A DNA stretch of 64,000 nt from Marivita sp. (lineage in GTDB: Bacteria > Pseudomonadota > Alphaproteobacteria > Rhodobacterales > Rhodobacteraceae). The notes under the pieces were generated by a model that was not told the origin of the DNA, searched no databases, and saw only the letters and a program-made list of their open reading frames with translations. The position numbers were made by a program, and so were the translations under genes. Location of the stretch: assembly GCF_020055675.1 (NCBI RefSeq), contig NZ_JAIPUS010000008.1:1-64000 (forward strand), read 5' to 3'. Positions 52,901 through 59,882 of this stretch are shown here, piece by piece (position 1 is the stretch's first letter; each line of letters starts with the position of its first letter).

Positions 52901-53722
52901 GAGGCGACGGCGCTGGGCGATGGCATTCTGTTTTCACAGGCCGGCGCAGGAGACTGGCGGGTCTACTCGGGCAGTTGGGAGGCATTGGGCCACGCCATTC
53001 AAGGCGACTGGCACGGCGCGCGGCGCGCGCATGCAACCGCGCTGACGCTGGGCGACTCGGATCATTTCGCGCGTGACTTTGTCTGCGGCTTTGCGCCCCT
53101 GCCCGTTCTCGCTGCGGCGCCGAACGCCGCCCTGTCCTATGCCGAGGCGCTCGTCACGGATGCCGACCGGCGGGGGTTCCCGCTGTTTTCCATCATCGGG
53201 CGGATCTACCTTGGATGGGCGGCCGCGAAACTGGGCCACACCGATGATCGGGTAGAGACATTCCTGCACGGTCAGCTTCAGATTTCGCAGGCAATGAAGC
53301 TCGACAGCTTCAACCCGTATTTCCTGACACTGGCCGCCGAGGCGCATCTTGCCATCAATGACGTTCCGCTTGCACGCGAAAAGATCACCGAGGCGCACGC
53401 AACTGTCTCCAAATGCGGGACCAGTGTGTTCTTGCCAGAGGTTCTCAGAGCCGAGGCACAGGTCCAACACGCCGAGGGCGCGCCGGCCCGCAAGACACGC
53501 GCGACACTTGACCAAGCCATAAAAACCGCCCTGGACAAAGGCGCAGTGCATTTTGCGTATCTGGCCGCCCACCAGGCCCGTCAGCTCGGGATCGGCAGAA
53601 CGACGGTCCCCGTCGAGGCGCTCGCAGACCGCATGCGCCAAACCACGGAGGCTGTCGATTTCGATGGTCCCCTGTCGAGCCTCCGGGCCCGGCACGACAC
53701 GGCGGCCACGTCGGACGCCTGA
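49937..53722 (+). CDS. Soluble-adenylyl-cyclase-like protein: two class III cyclase domains, STAND ATPase, helical repeats
   Basis: This 1261-residue multidomain protein starts with cyclase domain 1 (residues about 28-190), which has both metal-binding Asp residues, Asp35 in VFVDVVGFTRL and Asp87 in AFAGDAVTLFF. Cyclase domain 2 (about 250-405) shows VFVHIRGL (Asp lost), DEKGSYLSAVFG, and GTPMSHAARLM, retaining Arg but with Ser in place of the transition-state Asn. Next comes a STAND/AAA_16-type ATPase with Walker A LPGIGKSALL (about 455) and Walker B ALSFDDTHWMD (about 563), then TPR-like helices to the end. The order is that of mammalian soluble adenylyl cyclase. The Lys expected before the second Asp is Ala. 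Whether it makes cAMP needs assay. Confidence 0.9.
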   Translation: MTRLLIEEFIPEDRRTSPPPGVTQEQVNGTAVFVDVVGFTRLTEDLVETKGRKLGAELIYDQLQTLFAHTLATSQSHGGTAVAFAGDAVTLFFDADRLGGSGAAAHRAAQVAQLLARAPDNPLRISLSSGRFLRKMTGDADLGRLDLFAGEAAQELAALDTMSPRPAIVICAETKQRIAAIGGITVALPLNRGSSIVHLPDIEPQRATRITKVALSDALEWVPLPLRGLAYALCTAGSDKAQGGLEAAAQIRTVVAVFVHIRGLDVSHPEDETRLETIIERIQSLITHQGGTVLGLNTDEKGSYLSAVFGAPVAHENDVLRAVLAADTIARAAAKTGVDVGIGIFRGSALSGVFTAPGRARYDVTGTPMSHAARLMVAAAPNEVLVGDRIAAELSEKFVFATCKAASAKRLVKATGASVTKPHVAGTRLVDRSTEKHEILSTLAKGPGSKVVIEALPGIGKSALLEHVRATDTRADTLWLSGGGEEISRDLAYHAWRQIASYILGLTPLHLTDDAKAVMSWLAYGQGDLPSSVTAVTGPERGSVIASQVTEVLAAVAATRPVALSFDDTHWMDTPSLTLLHGVVKTGAPVALLIAKRPDPPATMEAAMLFSAPDVKTISLQPLSDKGVINIVCAALGAKSLGSDLERLIVEKSGGSPLFAGQIGRALKEQGYVRVEGTHCLVAPGKKGLDRIDFLETVEAAILARLDTLKDRTKRVAVAASVHGRSFSRQAVEIALGVEMPPDVVAEELRTLQHEGYIAAINQDADREFRFSHALVQDAIGDSMPFTARCDINRRLSEWWGTFSSPEAIQRRARHLTLSLPPDERDPEILEPAIEALEAAAHQAANESANLEASQFHEQAIGFADRLPDSVMTRRKRLHLLASRAYSLSLFRGYGDPTVEEAYKAALELSDKVDKQEDLVFTLYGLFSFYASRGDYADSAPILGRIKALAIDSKLQKLQMLAHQTDAIQRILTGDIATGTALARQSIDEATALGDGILFSQAGAGDWRVYSGSWEALGHAIQGDWHGARRAHATALTLGDSDHFARDFVCGFAPLPVLAAAPNAALSYAEALVTDADRRGFPLFSIIGRIYLGWAAAKLGHTDDRVETFLHGQLQISQAMKLDSFNPYFLTLAAEAHLAINDVPLAREKITEAHATVSKCGTSVFLPEVLRAEAQVQHAEGAPARKTRATLDQAIKTALDKGAVHFAYLAAHQARQLGIGRTTVPVEALADRMRQTTEAVDFDGPLSSLRARHDTAATSDA

Positions 53723-53742
53723 CCAAAAAGGATGGACCGAGG

Positions 53743-55203
53743 ATGACAACCAAGATGACGCCAGACGACGATCTGGCCCATTACAATCTCCACCCCGTCA
53801 TTCATGATGATCCGAAGCGTGGCAGCGTCATACCCGACCTGCCCGATAGCTGGATCAGCCACGCCTTGGTGAACCCCTACCGCGACGAGCCTGTCCGCGC
53901 GGTCCGGACCATCTGCGTTCACAGCAAGCAGCGCATGTACCACACCTCCTGCGGTGTCGATGAAACCGCGTTCCGGTTGTTCTTCGACCAAAGCAACCTG
54001 TACCTGTTCCCCGACGACCAGACCACCCCGCCGATCGGACCGATCAGCATGGGTCATCCCGTGCCCGGGCGGGACATGTTCTCGGCCCATGGGCTTCTGA
54101 GCCAGGGGGCGGGCTATCTCTATAATCAACCCGTTGATTTCTTTCTGGGCTATTCTCCCCAGGCCAACGGCTACAGCCATACAGATCATCCTGACGACAT
54201 GAAAACCTGCAATTGGGTGTGGGGGCGCAAGGCGGCCTCGGATCATCTGCTGCCGCTGCGCTGGTTCTTCACGAACGCCAACAATCCCTGCGCGATCCCC
54301 TATCTCGGCCTGTTCGCGCTTGCGACGTTCGAAACCTTCACCGCCGGTACCGATCCCGATCAACTGGATGGGGCCGCAGATCGCTGTCTGCGCGCGGATC
54401 CCCCATCAGCCGCGCTCGGTTCGGCGCTGCGCCAGGCAACGACCAGCGCAGAGATCCACGCCGCCATTTGCGACACCTTGCCTGACCGGCCGGAGTTCTG
54501 GAAGGGCGCCACAGGCCTGCCCGGCCAGATCATCACCGGATTGCACGCCCCGGAGACCGGCACGAAAGAGCCGGAATGGCAAAATCGCATGAAAATGACC
54601 GGTTTCACGTATCAGACAGCGTGGCACGACCCGTCAGAAAAGCTGGGCGATCCGGCAATGCCGCTTCGGGTGTACTACGAATGGCCCGATACCGGCGTAG
54701 AAGATGCGCATATGCTGACCCATCTGTCCCTCGATCAAAGCGCATGGGACGATGCCGATCACATGAACATCTACCTCGACGCAGATGGCAACGACACGTT
54801 CATACTGTACCGATCCGGCGACCCCGGTTTCCTGGGCCACGGCAAGAACGGGATCGTCAAATACGATTGGGCCGCGCAAGACCACGGAACGGCCAGGGCG
54901 ACGCTGAAAGACAATCCGCTTATCTGCCCCGGAGAGAATCTGAACATCACGACCTTGCCCAACGGCGACCGTCATTTCTGGGTCTGGTATACACCCGGAA
55001 ACAAGGGCGTCCTGTTCATGGAAATCCCGCAGAAGGCCGATGTGCTCCTGGTTTTGACGGACTACTACACCTACGATATGGCCCCGCCCGCCTTTCCCGA
55101 TGGCTGGCACAAGGAGCCGCCTCAAAGGCCGTCCGCCGACCATGGGGGTCGGACTTCAGGGCATGGCGCCCTCGCCCCTCCGGGCCTGCATCAGGCAGGA
55201 TAG
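53743..55203 (+). CDS. Unrecognised 486-residue protein downstream of the cyclase
   Basis: I do not recognise this family. It starts 20 bases after the cyclase stop on the same strand, so it is probably co-transcribed. There is no signal peptide or membrane helix. It is rich in Trp, His, Asp and Pro. The first third contains VRTICVHSKQRMYHTSCGVDE and SMGHPVPGRDMFSAHGL, the middle is helical, and the last third looks beta-rich (HMNIYLDADGNDTFILY, NLNITTLPNGDRHFWVWYTP). The last 30 or so residues are low-complexity and may be an extension. It ends 21 bases before the convergent tRNA-His. Confidence 0.75.
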   Translation: MTTKMTPDDDLAHYNLHPVIHDDPKRGSVIPDLPDSWISHALVNPYRDEPVRAVRTICVHSKQRMYHTSCGVDETAFRLFFDQSNLYLFPDDQTTPPIGPISMGHPVPGRDMFSAHGLLSQGAGYLYNQPVDFFLGYSPQANGYSHTDHPDDMKTCNWVWGRKAASDHLLPLRWFFTNANNPCAIPYLGLFALATFETFTAGTDPDQLDGAADRCLRADPPSAALGSALRQATTSAEIHAAICDTLPDRPEFWKGATGLPGQIITGLHAPETGTKEPEWQNRMKMTGFTYQTAWHDPSEKLGDPAMPLRVYYEWPDTGVEDAHMLTHLSLDQSAWDDADHMNIYLDADGNDTFILYRSGDPGFLGHGKNGIVKYDWAAQDHGTARATLKDNPLICPGENLNITTLPNGDRHFWVWYTPGNKGVLFMEIPQKADVLLVLTDYYTYDMAPPAFPDGWHKEPPQRPSADHGGRTSGHGALAPPGLHQAG

Positions 55204-55224
55204 CGGGTTGCGAAATTTCCGGGA

Positions 55225-55301
55225 TGGTACCGACACCCCGGCTCGAACGGGGGACCTCTTGATCCACAATCAAGCGCTCTAACCTACTGAGCTATGTCGG
55301 C
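55225..55301 (-). tRNA. tRNA-His (GTG)
   Basis: A complete cloverleaf reads from G1 at 55301 to the encoded CCA at 55225. The acceptor is GCCGACA/TGTCGGT, the D stem GCTC, the anticodon arm CTTGA-TTGTGGA-TCAAG with anticodon GTG, and the T arm CCCCG-TTCGAGC-CGGGG. The discriminator is A73 and no G-1 is encoded opposite a C73, as in alphaproteobacteria, where histidyl-tRNA synthetase does not need G-1. Confidence 0.95.
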
Positions 55302-55353
55302 ACTGCCCGGCGAAATAACGGCACGGTCCGGCCAATGCAAGACCCAACTCGCC

Positions 55354-55524
55354 CTAGAGCGTCACTTCCCCGAACTGTTCCGCCAGATCAAACCCGAAGC
55401 TGCACATGGCCGTTGCGGCCGTGCCGACCCAGCCGGATGTGCGGTACAAGGCACAGGTCACCGCGCGGCTTTCGTGGGGCCAGTGCCGAATCGCCCAGTA
55501 CCCTGCGTCCGGCGCAAAATCCAT
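55354..55524 (-). CDS. Small hypothetical protein (56 aa)
   Basis: This open frame begins MDFAPDAGYWAIRHWPHESR and ends FGFDLAEQFGEVTL. GGAGGGGCGGG lies upstream of the ATG at 55524. Composition (Trp, Tyr, balanced charge) looks protein-like, unlike the Arg/Pro-rich readings of the other frames here. No family is recognised. It fills the gap between tRNA-His and the DUF6324 gene. Confidence 0.6.
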   Translation of the reverse strand: MDFAPDAGYWAIRHWPHESRAVTCALYRTSGWVGTAATAMCSFGFDLAEQFGEVTL

Positions 55525-55676
55525 GCAGCCCGCCCCTCCAGGGGGTGATCTGCGGATTGATATGCCCCGCAGCGAAACCCTTCACCTGATGCCGCAATCG
55601 CACGGTGGGCAACTTGCAAAAGATCCGCGCCGGGTCTATCTGCATGGCCTTGTAGCGGACTTTCCGGAGCACGATC

Positions 55677-55865
55677 ATGGGCATAAACAGCGAACGCGAC
55701 ATCGAAGCCAACCTCCAGATCGGACCCACCGATCAGGGCATGGTGCGCCTTTTCGTCCTTGCCGACGGGATAGAAATCCCGATGGATTTCTCTCCCGAAG
55801 AGGCGGACGAGATCGCCGAGGAAATCAAGCTCGCCGCCAAAGGGGCGCGCAAGCTCAAAGGCTGA
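55677..55865 (+). CDS. DUF6324 family small protein
   Basis: This 62-residue acidic protein begins MGINSERDIEANLQIGPTDQG and continues with a helix PEEADEIAEEIKLAAKGARKLKG. It matches a small Rhodobacterales family of unknown function (DUF6324 as I recall it). It is convergent with mmcB, the stops being 12 bases apart. Confidence 0.75.
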   Translation: MGINSERDIEANLQIGPTDQGMVRLFVLADGIEIPMDFSPEEADEIAEEIKLAAKGARKLKG

Positions 55866-55877
55866 TCCGCGCTGCGG

Positions 55878-56351
55878 CTATCTGGTTCGTCCCGCTTCGG
55901 GATCGCGCAGCGCCTGCAACCGCCGCGCGGCGTGAAAGGCGAATTTGCGGATCAACACGTTTCGCCGCGCCGCAGGCAGTTTGTTCTCTGCGGGTATGCG
56001 CAAGATTTCCGCGTCGTAGCCATCCGCGATGATCAGTCCGGTTTCGATTGGCAAAAGGTCCGTCGGAAAATCGAGATCGACCGCCCAGAAGAACCGATCA
56101 CACCACGGCAGATATCCTTCCCACTTGGTGTCAGACTGAAAATCCGCGCGCGAGGATTTGCACTCCACAATCCATATTTCACCTTTCGGGCCAAGAGCCA
56201 TCACATCCACGCGCAAGCCCCGGTCCGGCACAAATTCTTCGATCACCGAAAAGCCATGGCTGGCAAGGTGGCGGCACACCCCCCGCGCCAGCACCTGACC
56301 TGGTTGCAGGCCAAGGCCATGCGTGGCGTTCGGATCGAATGCGGAATTCAT
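55878..56351 (-). CDS. mmcB: MmcB-family DNA repair protein
   Basis: This 157-residue MmcB (formerly DUF1052) protein has a PD-(D/E)xK-like core: RGLRVDVMALGPKGEIWIVECKSSRADFQSDTKWEGY, with the Asp and ExK of a nuclease fold. In Caulobacter mmcB is an SOS gene involved in mitomycin C resistance. The start at 56351 (MNSAFDPNATHGLGLQPGQ) lies 13 bases downstream of a perfect alpha-type SOS box, consistent with LexA control. Confidence 0.9.
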   Translation of the reverse strand: MNSAFDPNATHGLGLQPGQVLARGVCRHLASHGFSVIEEFVPDRGLRVDVMALGPKGEIWIVECKSSRADFQSDTKWEGYLPWCDRFFWAVDLDFPTDLLPIETGLIIADGYDAEILRIPAENKLPAARRNVLIRKFAFHAARRLQALRDPEAGRTR

Positions 56352-56364
56352 GGAGGAAAGTGTT

Positions 56365-56379
56365 GAACAAAGTATGAAC
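56365..56379 (-). promoter_or_regulatory. SOS box (LexA site) of mmcB
   Basis: On the mmcB strand the sequence is GTTC-ATACTTT-GTTC, exactly the alphaproteobacterial LexA motif GTTC-N7-GTTC. It begins 13 bases upstream of the start codon. Confidence 0.85.
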
Positions 56380-56439
56380 AAATATCAAGCCCGGCGCGAA
56401 AAAGAACGATGCGACCCCCTTGTCCGCCCCGCTGTCCCA

Positions 56440-56620
56440 GCTTACCTAATGGTTAGGCGGGCTTCTGCCCTTCTCGTGTAAGGTTGCATTCCGGTGGCCT
56501 TAAGCAATTCCGAGGGAGTTGGCTCTGGCCGGGCCGTGGTCCGGTTACCTGACGCCCACCTGTACATACAGGTCCTCGGGAATGAGATAACCTCACGGTT
56601 GGTGTGGTTCCCGCCGCTTA
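56440..56620 (+). ncRNA. Structured RNA, candidate 6S RNA
   Basis: This non-coding stretch of about 180 nt is full of helices. An outer GGCGGG/CCCGCC closes 56457-56462 with 56610-56615. TTCCGAGG (56508-56515) pairs with CCTCGGGAA (56574-56582). Inside are CCGGGCC-GTG-GGTCCGG and ACCTG-TACATA-CAGGT, then TGAG-ATAAC-CTCA. A long interrupted rod with a central bubble is the shape of 6S RNA, and the sequence resembles alphaproteobacterial 6S from memory. Strand is tentative. No coding frame is seen. Confidence 0.5.
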
Positions 56621-56941
56621 ATCTCTTGAAAAGAAACGTTGAGACTTGCGCGATTCGTATGCTTCAACCCGCAAGGGGATCAGGCGGAGCGGGCGACCGC
56701 GATGGTCATCATCATCCTCGTCATCGGCCATCAACATGATCGAAATGCCGAACTGCACACCGGCGAAAACGATTCCGTTGAATAGCCAAAGCAGGAGCAC
56801 AGCCAACGGTCCGACATCGGTATGCGTGACCAGATGCCAGAGATTGACGACATTGAAGTAAAGCAGCAGCGCAACGAAAACAGCTGACAGGACAAAGCCG
56901 ATGATGCTCTGACGGATATACATCTTGATAAGATCGGGCAT
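56618..56941 (-). CDS. Hypothetical membrane protein
   Basis: This 107-residue protein begins MPDLIKMYIRQSIIGFVLSAVFVALLLYF, has a second helix VGPLAVLLLWLFNGIVFAGVQFGISIMLM, then an acidic run DDEDDDD and a basic tail. It has two membrane helices. The family is not recognised. It lies between nusB and the candidate 6S RNA, on the nusB strand. Confidence 0.75.
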   Translation of the reverse strand: MPDLIKMYIRQSIIGFVLSAVFVALLLYFNVVNLWHLVTHTDVGPLAVLLLWLFNGIVFAGVQFGISIMLMADDEDDDDHRGRPLRLIPLRVEAYESRKSQRFFSRD

Positions 56942-57121
56942 GGCATTCCCCTTTTCGAATATGTAGGTAATGCGTCTCGCACAGATTTCAAACCACGTCC
57001 TCCGCCCAGCACGGCAACCGGCAACTTTGTGCCACGTCACCAAAGCTATCGAACAGCGATGACACGGCGTCCTGGCTGAAACCACTGCGGGACAACGGGA
57101 CCCAAGCGCATTTGTGGCGGA

Positions 57122-57610
57122 TCAAAAGGCGTCGGGTCGTGCCTGCCGCGCCATGTGATCCAGAACGGCATTGACGAATTGCGGTTCCTTGCCGTCCGGA
57201 AAGAAGGCACGCGCCACATCCAGATATTCGTTGATGATCACCTTGGGTGGCGTCTCCGTCGCGACCAATTCGGCCCCAGCCGCGCGGAACAAGGCCCGGA
57301 GTGTCGGATCGATCCGCGCGATGGGCCATTTCGCGACCAATCCGCGGTCGGTCATCTGGTCGATTCTTGCCTGCCAGTTCACCGCCTCGTCGGTGATCCG
57401 GCGAAAAAGATCGACATCCCCTTCCGCCATATCCTCACCCTCGACCTGGGCAAGCCCGAACCGGTGATCCATGAACTCGGCCGCCACCCGGTCGACGGAC
57501 TGGCCGGAATGTTCCATCTGGAACAACGCCTGCACGGCATAGAGCCGCGATGCGGATCTCATCTGGCGTTTCTCGTCCACCTTTCGGCGCGGCTTTGCAG
57601 CGTGGTTCAT
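57122..57610 (-). CDS. nusB: Transcription antitermination factor NusB
   Basis: This 162-residue NusB, with RLYAVQALFQMEHSG at the start of the helical fold and PPKVIINEYLDVARAFFPDGKEPQFVNAVLDHMAR at the end, binds boxA RNA with NusE during rRNA antitermination. It overlaps ribH by 4 bases, the usual rib-nusB order. Confidence 0.95.
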   Translation of the reverse strand: MNHAAKPRRKVDEKRQMRSASRLYAVQALFQMEHSGQSVDRVAAEFMDHRFGLAQVEGEDMAEGDVDLFRRITDEAVNWQARIDQMTDRGLVAKWPIARIDPTLRALFRAAGAELVATETPPKVIINEYLDVARAFFPDGKEPQFVNAVLDHMARQARPDAF

Positions 57611-58158
57611 GCGATATTCGGGTCCTTGGCATTCCCAGCGATCTGGTGCTCATCCGTGCGCGGGACGAACCCCACACCCTTGCGTGAAGCGCCCCACTTA
57701 CGGCTGAGCGCGACCAGGTGCAAGGCCGCTGCCGCAGCCCCGCCACCCTTGTTCTGCCCGTCCATGTCCGCCCGCACGTCGGCCTGTCCCATGTTTTCAA
57801 CGGTCAGGATGCCATTGCCGATACACAGGCCCTGCAATCCCAATAGCATAAGCCCCCGGGAACTGTCATTGCAGACGGTTTCGTAATGTGTCGTCTCTCC
57901 CCGTATGATACAGCCAAGCGCAACGTAACCGTCGAAATTCGACATCCGCTCGGCAATTCCGACCGCCGTGGGAATCTCCAATGCGCCCGGCACTTCGACA
58001 AGGTCATATGTGCCGCCACATGCCTCGATCTCGGCCCGCGCACCGGCGACCAACTGGTCCGCGATGGCCTTGTAGTAGGGGGCAACCATTATCAAAAGCT
58101 TAACGGGACGGTCGAAGCTCGGCCGCTCCGGTGTGTAATGCTCTTCCGATGTTGCCAT
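57607..58158 (-). CDS. ribH: 6,7-dimethyl-8-ribityllumazine synthase
   Basis: This 183-residue lumazine synthase, penultimate enzyme of riboflavin synthesis, has VPGALEIPTAVGIAER, GCIIRGETTHYETVCNDSSRGL (catalytic His region) and GILTVENMGQADVRAD. The C-terminal tail is longer than usual. Its start codon overlaps the ribB stop by one base (TAATG) and it overlaps nusB by ATGA. Confidence 0.95.
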   Translation of the reverse strand: MATSEEHYTPERPSFDRPVKLLIMVAPYYKAIADQLVAGARAEIEACGGTYDLVEVPGALEIPTAVGIAERMSNFDGYVALGCIIRGETTHYETVCNDSSRGLMLLGLQGLCIGNGILTVENMGQADVRADMDGQNKGGGAAAAALHLVALSRKWGASRKGVGFVPRTDEHQIAGNAKDPNIA

Positions 58159-59285
58159 TATCCCAACTCCGAAATCTTCTGAGTTCCAATGATTTCAAGA
58201 CCATAGGCCTCGAGTCCGACAACTTTCGGCGTCGGCGAATTTGTCAGCAGCCGCAATTTCGACAATCCAAGCGACGACAGGATCTGCGCGCCAAGCCCGT
58301 ATTGCCGCAAGGTCTTGGGCGACACCTCGTCGCCCGTCTCCATCTTCATCGACGTGTCGCGCAACAAGACCACGGCGCCGCGCCCCTCATCGGCCACGGC
58401 CTGCATCGCGTGTTTGAATTCATCCGCCCGCCCGATCGGTCCGCTGCCCACGATGTCGAGCATCGGGTCCATCGCATGCATGCGTACCAGAACCGGATCC
58501 TCCCCCGACAAATCGCCCTTGGTCAGGACGATATGTTCATCGCCATGGGTCTCGTCGGTGTATATGCGCATGTTCCACGCCCCCCCGAATTCCGAGGTGA
58601 TCGTCTCTTCCTGTTGCACGCGCACCAGGTTGTCGTTGCGGCGGCGATAGCCGATCAAATCGCTGATCGTCCCGATCTTGAGGTTATGCCGCTGCGCGAA
58701 GGCCACCAGTTCCGGCAGGCGCGACATTGTCCCGTCCTCGTTCATGATCTCGCAGATCACACCCGACGGGTTCAACCCGGCAAGCCGGCTCACATCCACC
58801 GCGGCCTCGGTATGCCCGGCCCGGACCAGCACGCCGCCGGACTTGGCCCGCAGCGGGAACACATGCCCCGGCGTCGCGATATCCTGCGCCCCCTTGGTGC
58901 CATCGATGGCCACCGCAACGGTGCGCGCACGATCCCCCGCCGATATACCGGTCGTTACCCCTTCGCGTGCCTCGATCGAGATGGTGAACGCGGTTTCATG
59001 CCGGGACGAATTGTTCGTCGACATCAACTCAAGCCCAAGCTCTTCGACGCGCGTCGGCGTCATCGCGAGACAGATCAGCCCGCGACCGTGCTTTGCCATG
59101 AAGTTGATGGCATCCGGCGTCGCCCATTGCGCGGGAATCACCAGGTCGCCCTCGTTCTCGCGATCCTCGTGATCGACAAGGACGAACATCTTTCCGTTTC
59201 GCGCGTCCTCGATGATCTCCTCGACCGAGGAAATCGCGTCCGCCCAGTTTTCCTCGGACTGTCCGGGATTTTCGAATGTGGTCAC
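58158..59285 (-). CDS. ribB: 3,4-dihydroxy-2-butanone-4-phosphate synthase with degenerate GCH II domain
   Basis: This 375-residue RibBA-type protein has an intact N-terminal DHBP synthase: VLVDHEDRENEGDLVIPA, TPDAINFMAKHGRGLICLAM and RAGHTEAAVDVSRLAGL. The C-terminal GTP cyclohydrolase II domain has lost its zinc cysteines; where CxDxFxSxRCDCG is expected it reads DPMLDIVGSGPIGRADEF. So only the RibB reaction is expected. GTG at 59285 has CGGAGG at ideal spacing. No FMN riboswitch was found upstream. Confidence 0.92.
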   Translation of the reverse strand: MTTFENPGQSEENWADAISSVEEIIEDARNGKMFVLVDHEDRENEGDLVIPAQWATPDAINFMAKHGRGLICLAMTPTRVEELGLELMSTNNSSRHETAFTISIEAREGVTTGISAGDRARTVAVAIDGTKGAQDIATPGHVFPLRAKSGGVLVRAGHTEAAVDVSRLAGLNPSGVICEIMNEDGTMSRLPELVAFAQRHNLKIGTISDLIGYRRRNDNLVRVQQEETITSEFGGAWNMRIYTDETHGDEHIVLTKGDLSGEDPVLVRMHAMDPMLDIVGSGPIGRADEFKHAMQAVADEGRGAVVLLRDTSMKMETGDEVSPKTLRQYGLGAQILSSLGLSKLRLLTNSPTPKVVGLEAYGLEIIGTQKISELG

Positions 59286-59488
59286 AAGACGCCTCCGATA
59301 TTTCACTCGGGGATGTAAATCACGTCACTGCAATTGACCAGTGCGACGTGCCGTACAGCCGAACCGTACGACGACGACCACCCACCGGTACAAAAGCAGG
59401 GCATTCTTTGCCCCTTCGACCCCAAAGCGGTGGATCGCCGACGATCCAGGTGGCGAATCGTACGGTCTGTCCGCGCCTGTTGTACAGG

Positions 59489-59833
59489 TCAGTCGAAAAT
59501 GTCCTCCAGCACATCAAAGGCTTCCTCGAAAAACCTTTTGGTCAGCGTCTTGCGCCGTTTCTTCTTTTTCTTCTTGCGCGAAAACCCGGACTCTCTCTCC
59601 CACACTGGCAGCGGCGTGACAGACCCCTTTTTCTGCCGTCCCCTGGCCCCATGACCCGCCGCCTTCCTTGTCGGCGCAGATGTGTCCACCGCGTCCGACC
59701 GCAACATCTTCATGTCGTGCAACGGCGCGCCACAGGCCGAACAGCTCAACTCGTGGCGGTCTTTTCCCTGTAGAACCAGAGCCTTGCGTGTTCCGCAGTA
59801 GCAGCAGGTGGCGATCTTCGTTCCGCGCGGCAT
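59489..59833 (-). CDS. Zinc-ribbon protein of unknown function
   Basis: This 114-residue protein has an N-terminal zinc ribbon, CCYCG (Cys11/Cys13 with Cys10) and CSACG (Cys31/Cys34), then a basic linker with a KKKKKKRRK run and an acidic C terminus (FFEEAFDVLEDIFD). AAAGGAG precedes the ATG at 59833. It lies downstream of rlmB on the same strand; RNA or DNA binding is plausible but unproven. Confidence 0.8.
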   Translation of the reverse strand: MPRGTKIATCCYCGTRKALVLQGKDRHELSCSACGAPLHDMKMLRSDAVDTSAPTRKAAGHGARGRQKKGSVTPLPVWERESGFSRKKKKKKRRKTLTKRFFEEAFDVLEDIFD

Positions 59834-59882
59834 GATATCTCCTTTATGTGGGATATTGGCGCGCACCCCGCGAACCGCAAGT

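Noticed and set aside
59286-59488. FMN riboswitch upstream of ribB
   Set aside because: The conserved RFN core sequences are absent; only the hairpin TGGATCG-CCGA-CGATCCA and an 8-bp inverted repeat (CCGTACGA/TCGTACGG) were seen.
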